A DNA stretch of 64,000 bases from NCBI RefSeq assembly GCF_007827595.1, contig NZ_VISR01000035.1, positions 1 through 64,000 on the forward strand, written 5' to 3'. The notes beneath the pieces were generated by a model. That model was given only the letters and a program-made list of their open reading frames with translations, searched no databases and was not told where the DNA came from. Below are positions 57,099-64,000 of the stretch, piece after piece (the stretch's first letter is position 1; each line of letters begins with the position of its first letter). Made by a program: the position numbers and the translations under genes. Origin of the DNA: Streptomyces sp. BK340 (lineage in GTDB: Bacteria > Actinomycetota > Actinomycetes > Streptomycetales > Streptomycetaceae).

Positions 57099-57710
57099 GT
57101 GCTCGACGCCGATTTCTTCCGCCGTTGGATGACGGCGACCGCCGCATCCGTCGACCGGGAGGCGGAACGGCTCACGGCCCTCGACTCGGCCATCGGGGAC
57201 GCCGACCACGGCAACAACATGCAGCGCGGGTTCACCGCCGTCCTGGCCAGTCTGGAGGAGGAGGCACCGGCCACCCCGGGCGCGGTGCTGGTCCTGGCCG
57301 GGCGCCGGCTGATCTCGACGGTCGGCGGGGCGGCCGGGCCGCTGTACGGCACCCTGCTGCGCAAGGCAGGCAAGGCGCTCGGGGACGCCTCCGAGGTCAG
57401 CGAGAAGCAGCTGGCCGAGGCGCTCAGGGCGGGCGTGGACGGGGTGATGGCGCTGGGTGGTGCGGCACCCGGTGACAAGACCATGATCGACTCCCTCGTC
57501 CCCGCCGTGGACGCGCTCGGCGACGGCTTCGGTGCGGCACGGTCGGCCGCGGAGGAGGGTGCCACGGCCACCGTTCCGCTGCTGGCCCGCAAGGGCCGGG
57601 CCAGCTATCTCGGCGAGCGCAGTATCGGGCACCAGGACCCGGGGGCCACGTCGTCGGCCCTGTTGATCGCGGGCCTGGAGGAAGCGGCTTCGGGAGCGTC
57701 CGGTGAGTGA
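57099..57710 (+). CDS. dhaL: Dihydroxyacetone kinase ADP-binding subunit DhaL
   Basis: 203 residues. Carries the tightly bound ADP that is rephosphorylated by DhaM. Asp/His motifs in IGDADHGNNMQRGF and the later GAAPGDKTMIDSLVPA and GRASYLGERSIGHQDPGATS match the family. Its GTG start follows AAGGAGA. Its end overlaps the dhaM start. Confidence 0.94.
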   Translation: MLDADFFRRWMTATAASVDREAERLTALDSAIGDADHGNNMQRGFTAVLASLEEEAPATPGAVLVLAGRRLISTVGGAAGPLYGTLLRKAGKALGDASEVSEKQLAEALRAGVDGVMALGGAAPGDKTMIDSLVPAVDALGDGFGAARSAAEEGATATVPLLARKGRASYLGERSIGHQDPGATSSALLIAGLEEAASGASGE

Positions 57711-58113
57711 CGGGAAACTGGTCGGGATCGTGCTGGTGTCGCACAGCGCGGAGGTCGCCGCCTCCGTCGCCGAGCTGGCGAAGGGCCTGGCGGGCGGGGC
57801 CACCGCGGTGCCCGTCGCCGCGGCGGGCGGCACCGAGGGAGGCGGGCTCGGCACCAGCGCCGAGCTGATCTCCGCGGCGGCCGCGTCCGTGGACCGGGGG
57901 GTCGGGGTCGCCGTCCTCACCGACCTCGGCAGTGCGGTGCTCACCGTCAAGGCGCTGCTCGCCGAGGGGGACGAACTCCCGGACGGCGCGCGGCTGGTGG
58001 ATGCGCCGTTCGTCGAGGGGGCGGTGGCTGCGGTTGTCACGGCGGCCACGGGAGCGGACCTCGACGCGGTGGAGGCGGCGGCAGTGGAGGCATACAGCTA
58101 CCGCAAGGTCTGA
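57703..58113 (+). CDS. dhaM: PTS-dependent phosphoryl donor DhaM (EIIA-man-like)
   Basis: 136 residues, a single EIIA(man)-type domain with the phosphorylated His in GIVLVSHSAEVAASVAEL. No HPr or EI domains are fused, unlike the E. coli DhaM, so it must receive phosphate from separate HPr/EI. It overlaps dhaL by 8 nt. A GC-rich hairpin 27 nt after its stop may end the operon. Confidence 0.92.
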   Translation: MSDGKLVGIVLVSHSAEVAASVAELAKGLAGGATAVPVAAAGGTEGGGLGTSAELISAAAASVDRGVGVAVLTDLGSAVLTVKALLAEGDELPDGARLVDAPFVEGAVAAVVTAATGADLDAVEAAAVEAYSYRKV

Positions 58114-58139
58114 CCGAGCGGGTCCGGGGGGCAGAGCTT

Positions 58140-58185
58140 CCTGGGCCCCCGGCCCGGCGGACAGAGCGGGCCCCCCGGGCCCAGG
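58140..58185 (+). terminator. Candidate terminator after dhaKLM
   Basis: CCTGGGCCC pairs perfectly with GGGCCCAGG across a 28-nt GC-rich loop, beginning 27 nt after the dhaM stop. The remaining sequence to 58459 shows no gene. Confidence 0.5.
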
Positions 58186-58459
58186 CCGACGCGGTCGGCG
58201 CCGGGCGCCCTCGGCGGTCGACGCGGACGGGGCGGCCGAGACGGTGCGGGCGGCCGGGACACGGCCTTGCCGCCCGCCGGCCGTGAGCGCCGCCGCAGCC
58301 GGCCCTTGTGGCAGCGCGGCCCGCGCCGCCCGCACGGCGTCCGAGCACGGCGCGGCAGGCCCGGCGAAGTCCCTGGCCGTGCCGTACCGGAACCAGGGCA
58401 CAGTGCCCGTGGACAACGGCTGGGCCGCCGTCCGGGCCGCCGCCCGCGTCCCGCCGGTC

Positions 58460-59185
58460 TCAGCGCTTGGCCTGCACGAACTGCCGGGCCAGCCGCTCCC
58501 CTGTCTCCACCGCCGCCCGGTGGTCCTCGATGGGGTCGACCTCGGAATCCTTGAAGACGATGTACGTGACGCCGGAGGGGACTCCGCCGTTGCGCGGGTC
58601 GGGTCTGATGCCGAGGCCCCGGGCGGTGGCGTAGGAGGCCTCGCCGATGATGTCCCGCGGACCGGTGTCGCCGACCACCGCGTACTGCACCCGTCCCTGG
58701 TAGATCACGGCCGCCACCGCGCCGCCCCGGACGCCCTGCACACGGGGGTTCCAGATGCCGCTGGGAGCCGGGATCACGATGTAGGGCAGGGACGCGGCGT
58801 TCAGATGCCGGCCGTCGGACTGCTGGTAGGCGGTGGCGGCGGAGAACATCGGATCGGTGCGGCGGTTGCAGCGGGTGGTGGGCCGTCCGTCGCAGTCGAC
58901 ATCCAGGTCGGCCTTCCAGAACACCGCCTTGCGGGTGCCGCAGACGGGGACGATCGCGCGGGTGCTGCCGTCGGTTCGGTACCGGCCCTTGGAGACCTGG
59001 GTGCAGGAACGCACCCGGTCCAGCAGGTCGGCGGCGGTCACGGAGCCCTCAGTGCGGACCACGGGCCCCGGCCAGGGCGGGACGGCGGCGGCGGGCAGCG
59101 GCGTCGGGGCGAGAAGGGCGGCGCCGGCCGTGGCCAGCGTCAGCGACTGGGCACGCACTCTGAGGGACTCTCTCCTCTGGAACAT
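58460..59185 (-). CDS. Secreted GH75 chitosanase-like protein
   Basis: 241 residues. N-terminal Sec signal (RRESLRVRAQSLTLATAGAALLAP, cleavage near PAAA). The mature part has the GH75 core: FWKADLDVDCDGRPTTRCN with its acidic pair, ASLPYIVIPAPS, YAVVGDTGPRDIIGEASYAT and GVTYIVFKDS. GH75 members cleave chitosan, mainly studied in fungi. ATG 59185 chosen; a TTG 6 codons upstream is also in frame. Activity on chitosan is inferred from family only. Confidence 0.88.
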   Translation of the reverse strand: MFQRRESLRVRAQSLTLATAGAALLAPTPLPAAAVPPWPGPVVRTEGSVTAADLLDRVRSCTQVSKGRYRTDGSTRAIVPVCGTRKAVFWKADLDVDCDGRPTTRCNRRTDPMFSAATAYQQSDGRHLNAASLPYIVIPAPSGIWNPRVQGVRGGAVAAVIYQGRVQYAVVGDTGPRDIIGEASYATARGLGIRPDPRNGGVPSGVTYIVFKDSEVDPIEDHRAAVETGERLARQFVQAKR

Positions 59186-59535
59186 TCCGGACACCTTGCC
59201 CAAAGTGGTGTCGGGGGGCTAGCACAGCCACCCCTATAGGGCCGGATGGAGCACTCTGCTGACGCCCTGTGAGAAGGCAACAGGGGCCGGGGACCTGAGC
59301 CGATGCCGGTCCAGGCCCCCCGGCCGCCCGCGTCGGCGCGGGTTCGGCGACGACAGCGTTTCCGCGCCACAGGCATGAACTTCCCTTACCTCTCGGGGAG
59401 TTCAGCCCCAGGGAACCCTCAGCATACGTACCTCCCGCGGATGGTCACCAACACGGCCCCCTTGCTTCGGCCGTACACGCCGGGCATATTGGTCCGGACC
59501 TTTGCTCGTGATGCCGTCTCCAGGGAGGCAGCGCC
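59186..59535. other. Divergent intergenic region between chitosanase-like and FnIII genes
   Basis: 350 bp without a gene. A nested hairpin-like element lies at 59381-59415 (TTCCCT...GGGG-7 nt-CCCC-AGGGAA), about 120 bp before the FnIII gene. Promoters of both genes should be here. Confidence 0.4.
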
Positions 59536-60528
59536 GTGCGACGCGTTCCCCTCCGGCCCGTGCTGGCCTGCGGAGCCCTGGTGCTGGCCGCGTCCTGCGG
59601 CTGGAGGGGTGCGGCCGACGGCGACGGCGGGCGGGCGCCCGGCGCTCCGACGGGCGTCACCGCCGCGGCCGGGAGCGCCACCAGCGTGCACGTCATGTGG
59701 AACGCGCTGCCGGACCGGCCCGGGATCCGCACCTACGAGGTGTATCGCGGCTCCACGAAAGTCACCGAAGTCCCGGGCTCGCAGCACATGGTGGACGTCA
59801 CCAGGCTCAGGCCGTCCACCCTGTACGCCTTCATCGTGCGGGCCCGGGACAGGGACGGCCGGCTCGGGCAGCCGAGCCGCGAGGTGCGGGCGCGGACGCC
59901 CGCCGAGACGGCGGCGGACCGCTCGGCCCCCACCCGCCCGCTGCGGCCGGGCGGCCGGTCGGTCGGCAGCCGGGCGGTCCAGCTGTCCTGGGCCGCCTCC
60001 CGGGACGACAGGGGCGTGGTGTCGTACGACGTCTACCAGGGCGACGTGAAGATCCACAGCGTCGGCGGCGGCCAGACCGCGACCGTGGTCACCGGGCTGC
60101 GTCCCGGCACCCGTTATGTCTTCACCGTGCGGGCGCGGGACGCGGCCGACAACCTCTCGCCCGCGAGCGCGCCGGTCCGGATCCGTACGCCGGGCACCGA
60201 CGACGGCCGGGACACCGCGCCGGCCGCGTTCACCGCCGCGACCCACCGCTCCGCCGGGGCCTACTACATCGACCTCGCCTGGGATCCGCCGCGCGTGGAC
60301 GGGGTGATCACCGAGTACCAGATCCGGCTGGACGGCACCACGGCCACCTCCCTGGTGTGGGGCGGCGATCCGCCGCGCGGCCGGGCCCGCTACAGCTTCT
60401 ACGTCGGGCGGGACGCGGGGGCGGAGCACCGGGTGCGGCTGCGGGCGCGGCTGCCGGACGGCACCTGGGGCGGGTTCTCGGCGGAGCGGACCGTGACCAC
60501 AGGCGCGGACCCGGGCGCGGGCGGCTGA
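59536..60528 (+). CDS. Fibronectin type III domain lipoprotein
   Basis: 330 residues. N-terminal signal peptide ending LVLAASCGW, a lipobox-like Cys at residue 21, then three FnIII repeats (about residues 35-120, 130-220, 230-325) with strand motifs such as TYEVYRGSTKVTEV and LRPGTRYVFTVRARDAADNL. FnIII modules serve as spacers or carbohydrate/protein binding surfaces in extracellular actinobacterial proteins. GTG start with GGGAGG upstream. It diverges from the GH75 gene, so both may act on extracellular polysaccharide. Confidence 0.88.
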   Translation: MRRVPLRPVLACGALVLAASCGWRGAADGDGGRAPGAPTGVTAAAGSATSVHVMWNALPDRPGIRTYEVYRGSTKVTEVPGSQHMVDVTRLRPSTLYAFIVRARDRDGRLGQPSREVRARTPAETAADRSAPTRPLRPGGRSVGSRAVQLSWAASRDDRGVVSYDVYQGDVKIHSVGGGQTATVVTGLRPGTRYVFTVRARDAADNLSPASAPVRIRTPGTDDGRDTAPAAFTAATHRSAGAYYIDLAWDPPRVDGVITEYQIRLDGTTATSLVWGGDPPRGRARYSFYVGRDAGAEHRVRLRARLPDGTWGGFSAERTVTTGADPGAGG

Positions 60529-60629
60529 CGATCGGTGGGCCGGAGCCGGCCGACGCCGGAACGGCGAATCCCGCCGGCCGTCACCTGACCGGGCGCGGTC
60601 CGCGTGCGGCGGGGGCCGGGGCCGCGTTT

Positions 60630-60647
60630 GCTGCCCTTGAGGGCAGC
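60630..60647. promoter_or_regulatory. Hairpin between FnIII and secreted-protein genes
   Basis: A perfect 7-bp stem GCTGCCC-TTGA-GGGCAGC, about 100 bp after the FnIII stop and 68 bp before the next start. It could be a terminator or a leader structure. Confidence 0.45.
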
Positions 60648-60714
60648 ACGGACGCTTCCCGACCCTCGGTGGCGCATGGGATGTGCCGCCAACCGTGCCG
60701 CCGGAGGCCAGCCC

Positions 60715-61263
60715 ATGCGAAACTCCAGACTCCTCCTCCGCTCCGGCCTGACCCTGGCGGCCGCCGCCGCGCTCCCGACCGCGCTTGCCGGGCCCTCGGC
60801 CGCGGTCTCGGGAATCTCGGTGAGCACCACCGGGTCCACGGTCTCGGTCGTCACCAGCGCCTGCACCCAGAACAACGGCAGCTGGGGCACCGCCTCGATG
60901 CTCAGCAGCGGCCAGGCGAACTTCGCCCAGGGCCGCCAGGTGGCCCTGTCGGGCACGACCATCAGCCAGTCCGCGGCCTGGTCGGGAGTGCGCCCGGGCA
61001 CGTACACGGTCGTGGTGGTGTGCTCCAACGGCGTGACCGCCGGCAGCCAGTCCGTGATCGTGTCGGCCGCCACCACCCCCACGACCTCCTCGACGCGCGC
61101 CGCGCCGCCCGCGCCCCCCGCGCGCGGCGTGATGGGCGGTCTCGGCGGTGCGGCCCGCGACTACGGCCCGCTGACCCTGGGCGTCGGCGTGGCCCTGGTG
61201 ACCTCGGGCGTGGCCGGCGCGGCCTGGTTCCTGCGCCGCCGCTCGAAGCCGTACCGCCTCTGA
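60715..61263 (+). CDS. Secreted protein with C-terminal membrane anchor
   Basis: 182 residues. Signal peptide (LLLRSGLTLAAAAALPTALAG), a small beta-rich domain with two cysteines (VSVVTSACTQNNGSWGTASM and TVVVVCSNGV), a Thr/Ala/Pro linker, then a C-terminal TM segment and RRRSKPYRL basic tail. This resembles short surface-exposed, membrane-anchored proteins of Streptomyces; no function is known. GGAGG lies 8 nt upstream of the ATG. Converges on the padR gene with 10 bp between stops. Confidence 0.8.
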   Translation: MRNSRLLLRSGLTLAAAAALPTALAGPSAAVSGISVSTTGSTVSVVTSACTQNNGSWGTASMLSSGQANFAQGRQVALSGTTISQSAAWSGVRPGTYTVVVVCSNGVTAGSQSVIVSAATTPTTSSTRAAPPAPPARGVMGGLGGAARDYGPLTLGVGVALVTSGVAGAAWFLRRRSKPYRL

Positions 61264-61273
61264 GGCCTCCCCG

Positions 61274-61846
61274 TCAGCCGGACGTGTCGCCCGTGGGTTC
61301 CGGTGCGTCGGCGGGCAGTTCGGCGAACTCCTTCAGGGCGTCCGTGAGCCACTGGGTCCAGAAGGTCTCCAGATCGATGCCCGCCCGCAGGACCAGATGC
61401 CGCAGGCGGTCCTGCGGGGCGGCCCGGTCCGGCGGGAAGTCACGCCGCTCGATCTCCTCGTACTCGGCCAACTGCCGCTGGTGCAGCTCCAGATGGCGGC
61501 GCAGATCCGCCTCGAGGCCTGCCGTGCCGACCACCGCGGCGGCGCGCAGCCGCAGCAGCAGGATGTCGCGCTGCGGCTTGGGGTCCTGGGAGGCGGCGGT
61601 CCAGCGGGCCAGTTCGGCGCGGCCCGCGGGCAGAACCTCGTAGCTCTTCTTCTGCCCACGGGCCGGCTGCTCGGCCGGCAGGGTGCGGATGTAGCCCTCG
61701 CCCTCCAGCTTCCCCAGCTCGCGATAGATCTGCTGGTGCGTCGCGGACCAGAAGTAGCCGATCGACTTGTCGAACCGGCGGGTCAGCTCGAGACCCGACG
61801 ACGGCTTCTCCAGCAGGGCGGTGAGGATGGCGTGCGGGAGTGACAT
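61274..61846 (-). CDS. PadR family transcriptional regulator
   Basis: 190 residues. The N-terminal winged helix (ILTALLEKPSSGLELTRRFD...QIYRELGKLEGEGYIRTL) and the helical C-terminal dimerisation domain fit PadR, subfamily with VirR-like C-terminus. It is 30 bp downstream of fadH on the same strand, so it probably represses the shared promoter, which contains a 14-bp palindrome. Ligand unknown. Confidence 0.92.
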   Translation of the reverse strand: MSLPHAILTALLEKPSSGLELTRRFDKSIGYFWSATHQQIYRELGKLEGEGYIRTLPAEQPARGQKKSYEVLPAGRAELARWTAASQDPKPQRDILLLRLRAAAVVGTAGLEADLRRHLELHQRQLAEYEEIERRDFPPDRAAPQDRLRHLVLRAGIDLETFWTQWLTDALKEFAELPADAPEPTGDTSG

Positions 61847-61876
61847 GGGCTCATCCTAGGGACGGGCGTACGGCCC

Positions 61877-63892
61877 CTACAGGGCCGCCGCCACCTCGGT
61901 GCCCTGCTTGACGGCCCGCTTGGCGTCCAGCTCGGCCGCGACGTCGGCGCCGCCGATCAGGTGGGCGCTGCGGCCGGCGGCGACCAGCTCCTCGTACAGG
62001 TCGCGGCGCGGCTCCTGGCCGGTGCACAGCACGACGGTGTCGACCTCCAGGACCGTGCTCTCGTCGCCGACGGTGATGTGCAGGCCGGCGTCGTCGATCC
62101 GGTCGTAGCGCACGCCCGGGACCATGGTCACGCCCCGGTGCTTCAGCTCGGTGCGGTGGATCCAGCCGGTGGTCTTGCCGAGTCCGGCGCCGACCTTGGT
62201 GCTCTTGCGCTGCAGCAGGTGGACCGTGCGCGGCGGGGCCGGCCGCTGCGGCGCCGCGAGGCCGCCCGGTGCCGCGTAGTCCATGTCGACACCCCAGTTG
62301 CGGAAGTACGTCTCCGGGTCCTCGCTCGCCTTGTCGCCGCCGTCGGTGAGGTACTCGGCGACGTCGAAGCCGATGCCGCCGGCACCGAGGACGGCGACAC
62401 GGTCACCGACCGGGGCGCCGTCGCGCAGGACGTCGAGGTAGCCGAGGACGCGGGGGTGGTCGACGCCGGGGATCTCCGGGGTGCGCGGGGTGACACCGGT
62501 GGCGACGACGACCTCGTCGTATCCGGCCAGGTCCCCGGCGGTGACCCAGGTGTCGAGGCGTACGTCCACGCCGTGCTCGTCGAGCTGGTGGCGGAAGTAG
62601 CGCAGCGTCTCGTCGAACTCCTGCTTGCCGGGGACCTTGCGGGCCACGTTCAGCTGGCCGCCGATCTCGCTCGCGGCGTCGAAGAGCACCACGTCATGGC
62701 CGCGTTCGGCGGCGCTCACCGCGCAGGCGAGGCCCGCAGGCCCGGCGCCGACGACGGCGACGCGCTTCTTCAGCCGGGTCGGGGAGAGCACGAGTTCCGT
62801 CTCGTGGCAGGCGCGCGGGTTGACCAGACAGGAGGTGATCTTGCCGCTGAACGTGTGGTCCAGGCAGGCCTGGTTGCAGCCGATGCAGGTGTTGATGGCC
62901 TCGGGCGTGCCGGCCGCGGCCTTGTTGACGAAGTCGGGGTCGGCGAGCATCGGGCGGGCCATGGAGACCATGTCCGCGCAGCCGTCGGCGAGCAACTCCT
63001 CGGCCAGCTCGGGGGTGTTGATGCGGTTGGTCGTCACCAGCGGGACGGACACCGCGCCCATGAGCTTCTTGGTGACCCAGGTGTAGGCGCCGCGCGGCAC
63101 CGAGGTGGCGATGGTGGGGATGCGCGCCTCGTGCCAGCCGATGCCGGTGTTGATGATCGTCGCCCCGGCGGCCTCGACGGCCTTGGCGAGGGTGACGACC
63201 TCCTCCAGGGAGGAACCGCCCGGGACCAGGTCCAGCATGGAGAGCCGGTAGACGATGATGAAGTCGTCACCGACAGCCTCGCGCACCCGCCGGACGATCT
63301 CGACCGGGAAGCGCATCCGGTTCTCGTAGGAGCCGCCCCAGCGGTCCGTGCGGTGGTTGGTCTGGGCGGCGATGAACTCGTTGATCAGGTAGCCCTCGGA
63401 GCCCATGATCTCGACGCCGTCGTAGCCGGCCTGCCGGGCAAGGCGGGCGGCGCGGGCGTAGTCGTCGATGGTGCGCTCGACGTCGGCGTCGCTCAGTTCG
63501 CGCGGCACGAAGGGGCTGATCGGGGCCTGCAGCGGGCTCGGGGCGACCAGGTCCTGGTGGTAGGCGTACCGGCCGAAGTGCAGGATCTGCATCGCGATCC
63601 GGCCGCCCTCGCGGTGCACGGCCTCGGTGACGGTTTTGTGCTGTTCGGCCTCCGCCTCGGTGGTGAGCCTGGCGCCGCCCTCGTACGGCCGCCCCTCGTC
63701 GTTGGGGGCGATGCCGCCGGTCACGATGAGCCCGACTCCGCCGCGCGCGCGGGCCGCGTAGAACGCCGCCATCCGCTCGAAGCCTCGCTCGGCCTCCTCC
63801 AGACCGACGTGCATGGAGCCCATGAGCACGCGGTTGGGCAGGGTGGTGAATCCCAGGTCGAGCGGGGACATCAGGTGCGGGTAACGGCTCAT
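61877..63892 (-). CDS. fadH: NADPH-dependent 2,4-dienoyl-CoA reductase-like enzyme
   Basis: 671 residues, three domains: an FMN TIM barrel of the old-yellow-enzyme type (PLDLGFTTLPNRVLMGSMHV; GYDGVEIMGSEGYLINEFI), a 4Fe-4S cysteine cluster (CIGCNQACLDHTFSGKITSC), and an FAD/NADP Rossmann part (VAVVGAGPAGLACAVSA; VAVLGAGGIGFDVAEYL). FadH reduces 2,4-dienoyl-CoA in unsaturated fatty-acid degradation. ATG 63892 is preferred to 63946 because GGAGG lies 6 nt upstream. It is in operon with padR. Confidence 0.93.
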   Translation of the reverse strand: MSRYPHLMSPLDLGFTTLPNRVLMGSMHVGLEEAERGFERMAAFYAARARGGVGLIVTGGIAPNDEGRPYEGGARLTTEAEAEQHKTVTEAVHREGGRIAMQILHFGRYAYHQDLVAPSPLQAPISPFVPRELSDADVERTIDDYARAARLARQAGYDGVEIMGSEGYLINEFIAAQTNHRTDRWGGSYENRMRFPVEIVRRVREAVGDDFIIVYRLSMLDLVPGGSSLEEVVTLAKAVEAAGATIINTGIGWHEARIPTIATSVPRGAYTWVTKKLMGAVSVPLVTTNRINTPELAEELLADGCADMVSMARPMLADPDFVNKAAAGTPEAINTCIGCNQACLDHTFSGKITSCLVNPRACHETELVLSPTRLKKRVAVVGAGPAGLACAVSAAERGHDVVLFDAASEIGGQLNVARKVPGKQEFDETLRYFRHQLDEHGVDVRLDTWVTAGDLAGYDEVVVATGVTPRTPEIPGVDHPRVLGYLDVLRDGAPVGDRVAVLGAGGIGFDVAEYLTDGGDKASEDPETYFRNWGVDMDYAAPGGLAAPQRPAPPRTVHLLQRKSTKVGAGLGKTTGWIHRTELKHRGVTMVPGVRYDRIDDAGLHITVGDESTVLEVDTVVLCTGQEPRRDLYEELVAAGRSAHLIGGADVAAELDAKRAVKQGTEVAAAL

Positions 63893-63948
63893 CGGGCCCT
63901 CCGTGCGCGGTGTGGTGGTCTCTGTTGTAGAGGACCCCGAAGCCATTA

Positions 63949-63962
63949 TGCAACTAGTTGCA
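63949..63962. promoter_or_regulatory. Putative PadR operator upstream of fadH
   Basis: A perfect 14-bp palindrome TGCAACTAGTTGCA, 57 bp upstream of the fadH start. It is of the type bound by dimeric winged-helix regulators. Confidence 0.65.
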
Positions 63963-64000
63963 AAAACGCACGGAGGTGAACCCGATCACTCTGTAACTAC

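Noticed and set aside
61961..63979. 672-codon plus-strand frame opposite fadH
   Set aside because: Antisense artefact of GC-rich codons; no motifs.

Overview
The window is high-GC actinobacterial DNA, almost certainly from a Streptomyces chromosome. The evidence is the codon use (G or C in the third position), many GTG starts, an SsgA-like sporulation protein, a RheA/hsp18 pair with its exact operator, a DUF6479 protein, LitS/LitR-like light regulators, and a high density of LysR/TetR/PadR regulators. Many short decayed gene fragments and two truncated transposase genes suggest a plastic chromosomal arm rather than the conserved core. No rRNA, tRNA or CRISPR array was found.

Region 1 (about 0-21 kb). 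A TetR/SDR pair has three matching operators. Next to it is an eight-gene minus-strand stress operon: dnaK-grpE-dnaJ-merR-clpB-trxC-UBP zinc finger-(cNMP/FAD oxidoreductase). Most of its junctions are overlapping or nearly touching. A PucR-type regulator diverges from it, followed by a LysR/MFS pair, an aldo-keto reductase, a DUF1931 histone-fold protein, a DJ-1/PfpI protein and a UvrA-like ATPase without the UvrB-binding insert.

Region 2 (21-36 kb) is a second stress-related segment. It holds two DUF2267 genes (one frameshifted), hsp18 with its divergent repressor rheA, an unrecognised membrane protein, a FUSC exporter, an MDR/SnoaL operon with a divergent LysR, and two paralogous TetR genes whose operators overlap their own start codons. 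It also holds a protein joining a RheA-like helix-turn-helix to Clp N-domains. Interspersed are remnants of DUF6192, a formaldehyde-dehydrogenase-type ADH and a GH15 enzyme. The segment ends in a junction of IS5, ISKra4 and pobA fragments.

Region 3 (36-48 kb) has a GlxA-type AraC regulator divergent from an MDR reductase, more gene debris (ankyrin, ThiF), a DUF1330/LysR pair, an acyl-CoA dehydrogenase, a four-helix copper-binding protein, an RpiB-like isomerase, and a flavohaemoglobin gene followed by a bacterial nitric oxide synthase gene.

Region 4 (48-64 kb) has a light/cobalamin-type module: ECF sigma factor, divergent MerR-B12 regulator with 11-bp-spaced direct repeats between them, FAD oxidoreductase, photolyase and an NmrA/DUF2867 protein. 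It continues with an SsgA-like protein, dhaKLM, a secreted GH75 chitosanase-like protein, a fibronectin-III lipoprotein, a membrane-anchored secreted protein, and a fadH-padR operon with a 14-bp palindrome upstream. The recurring theme is protection from heat, redox, nitric oxide and light stress, with each module carrying its own regulator.
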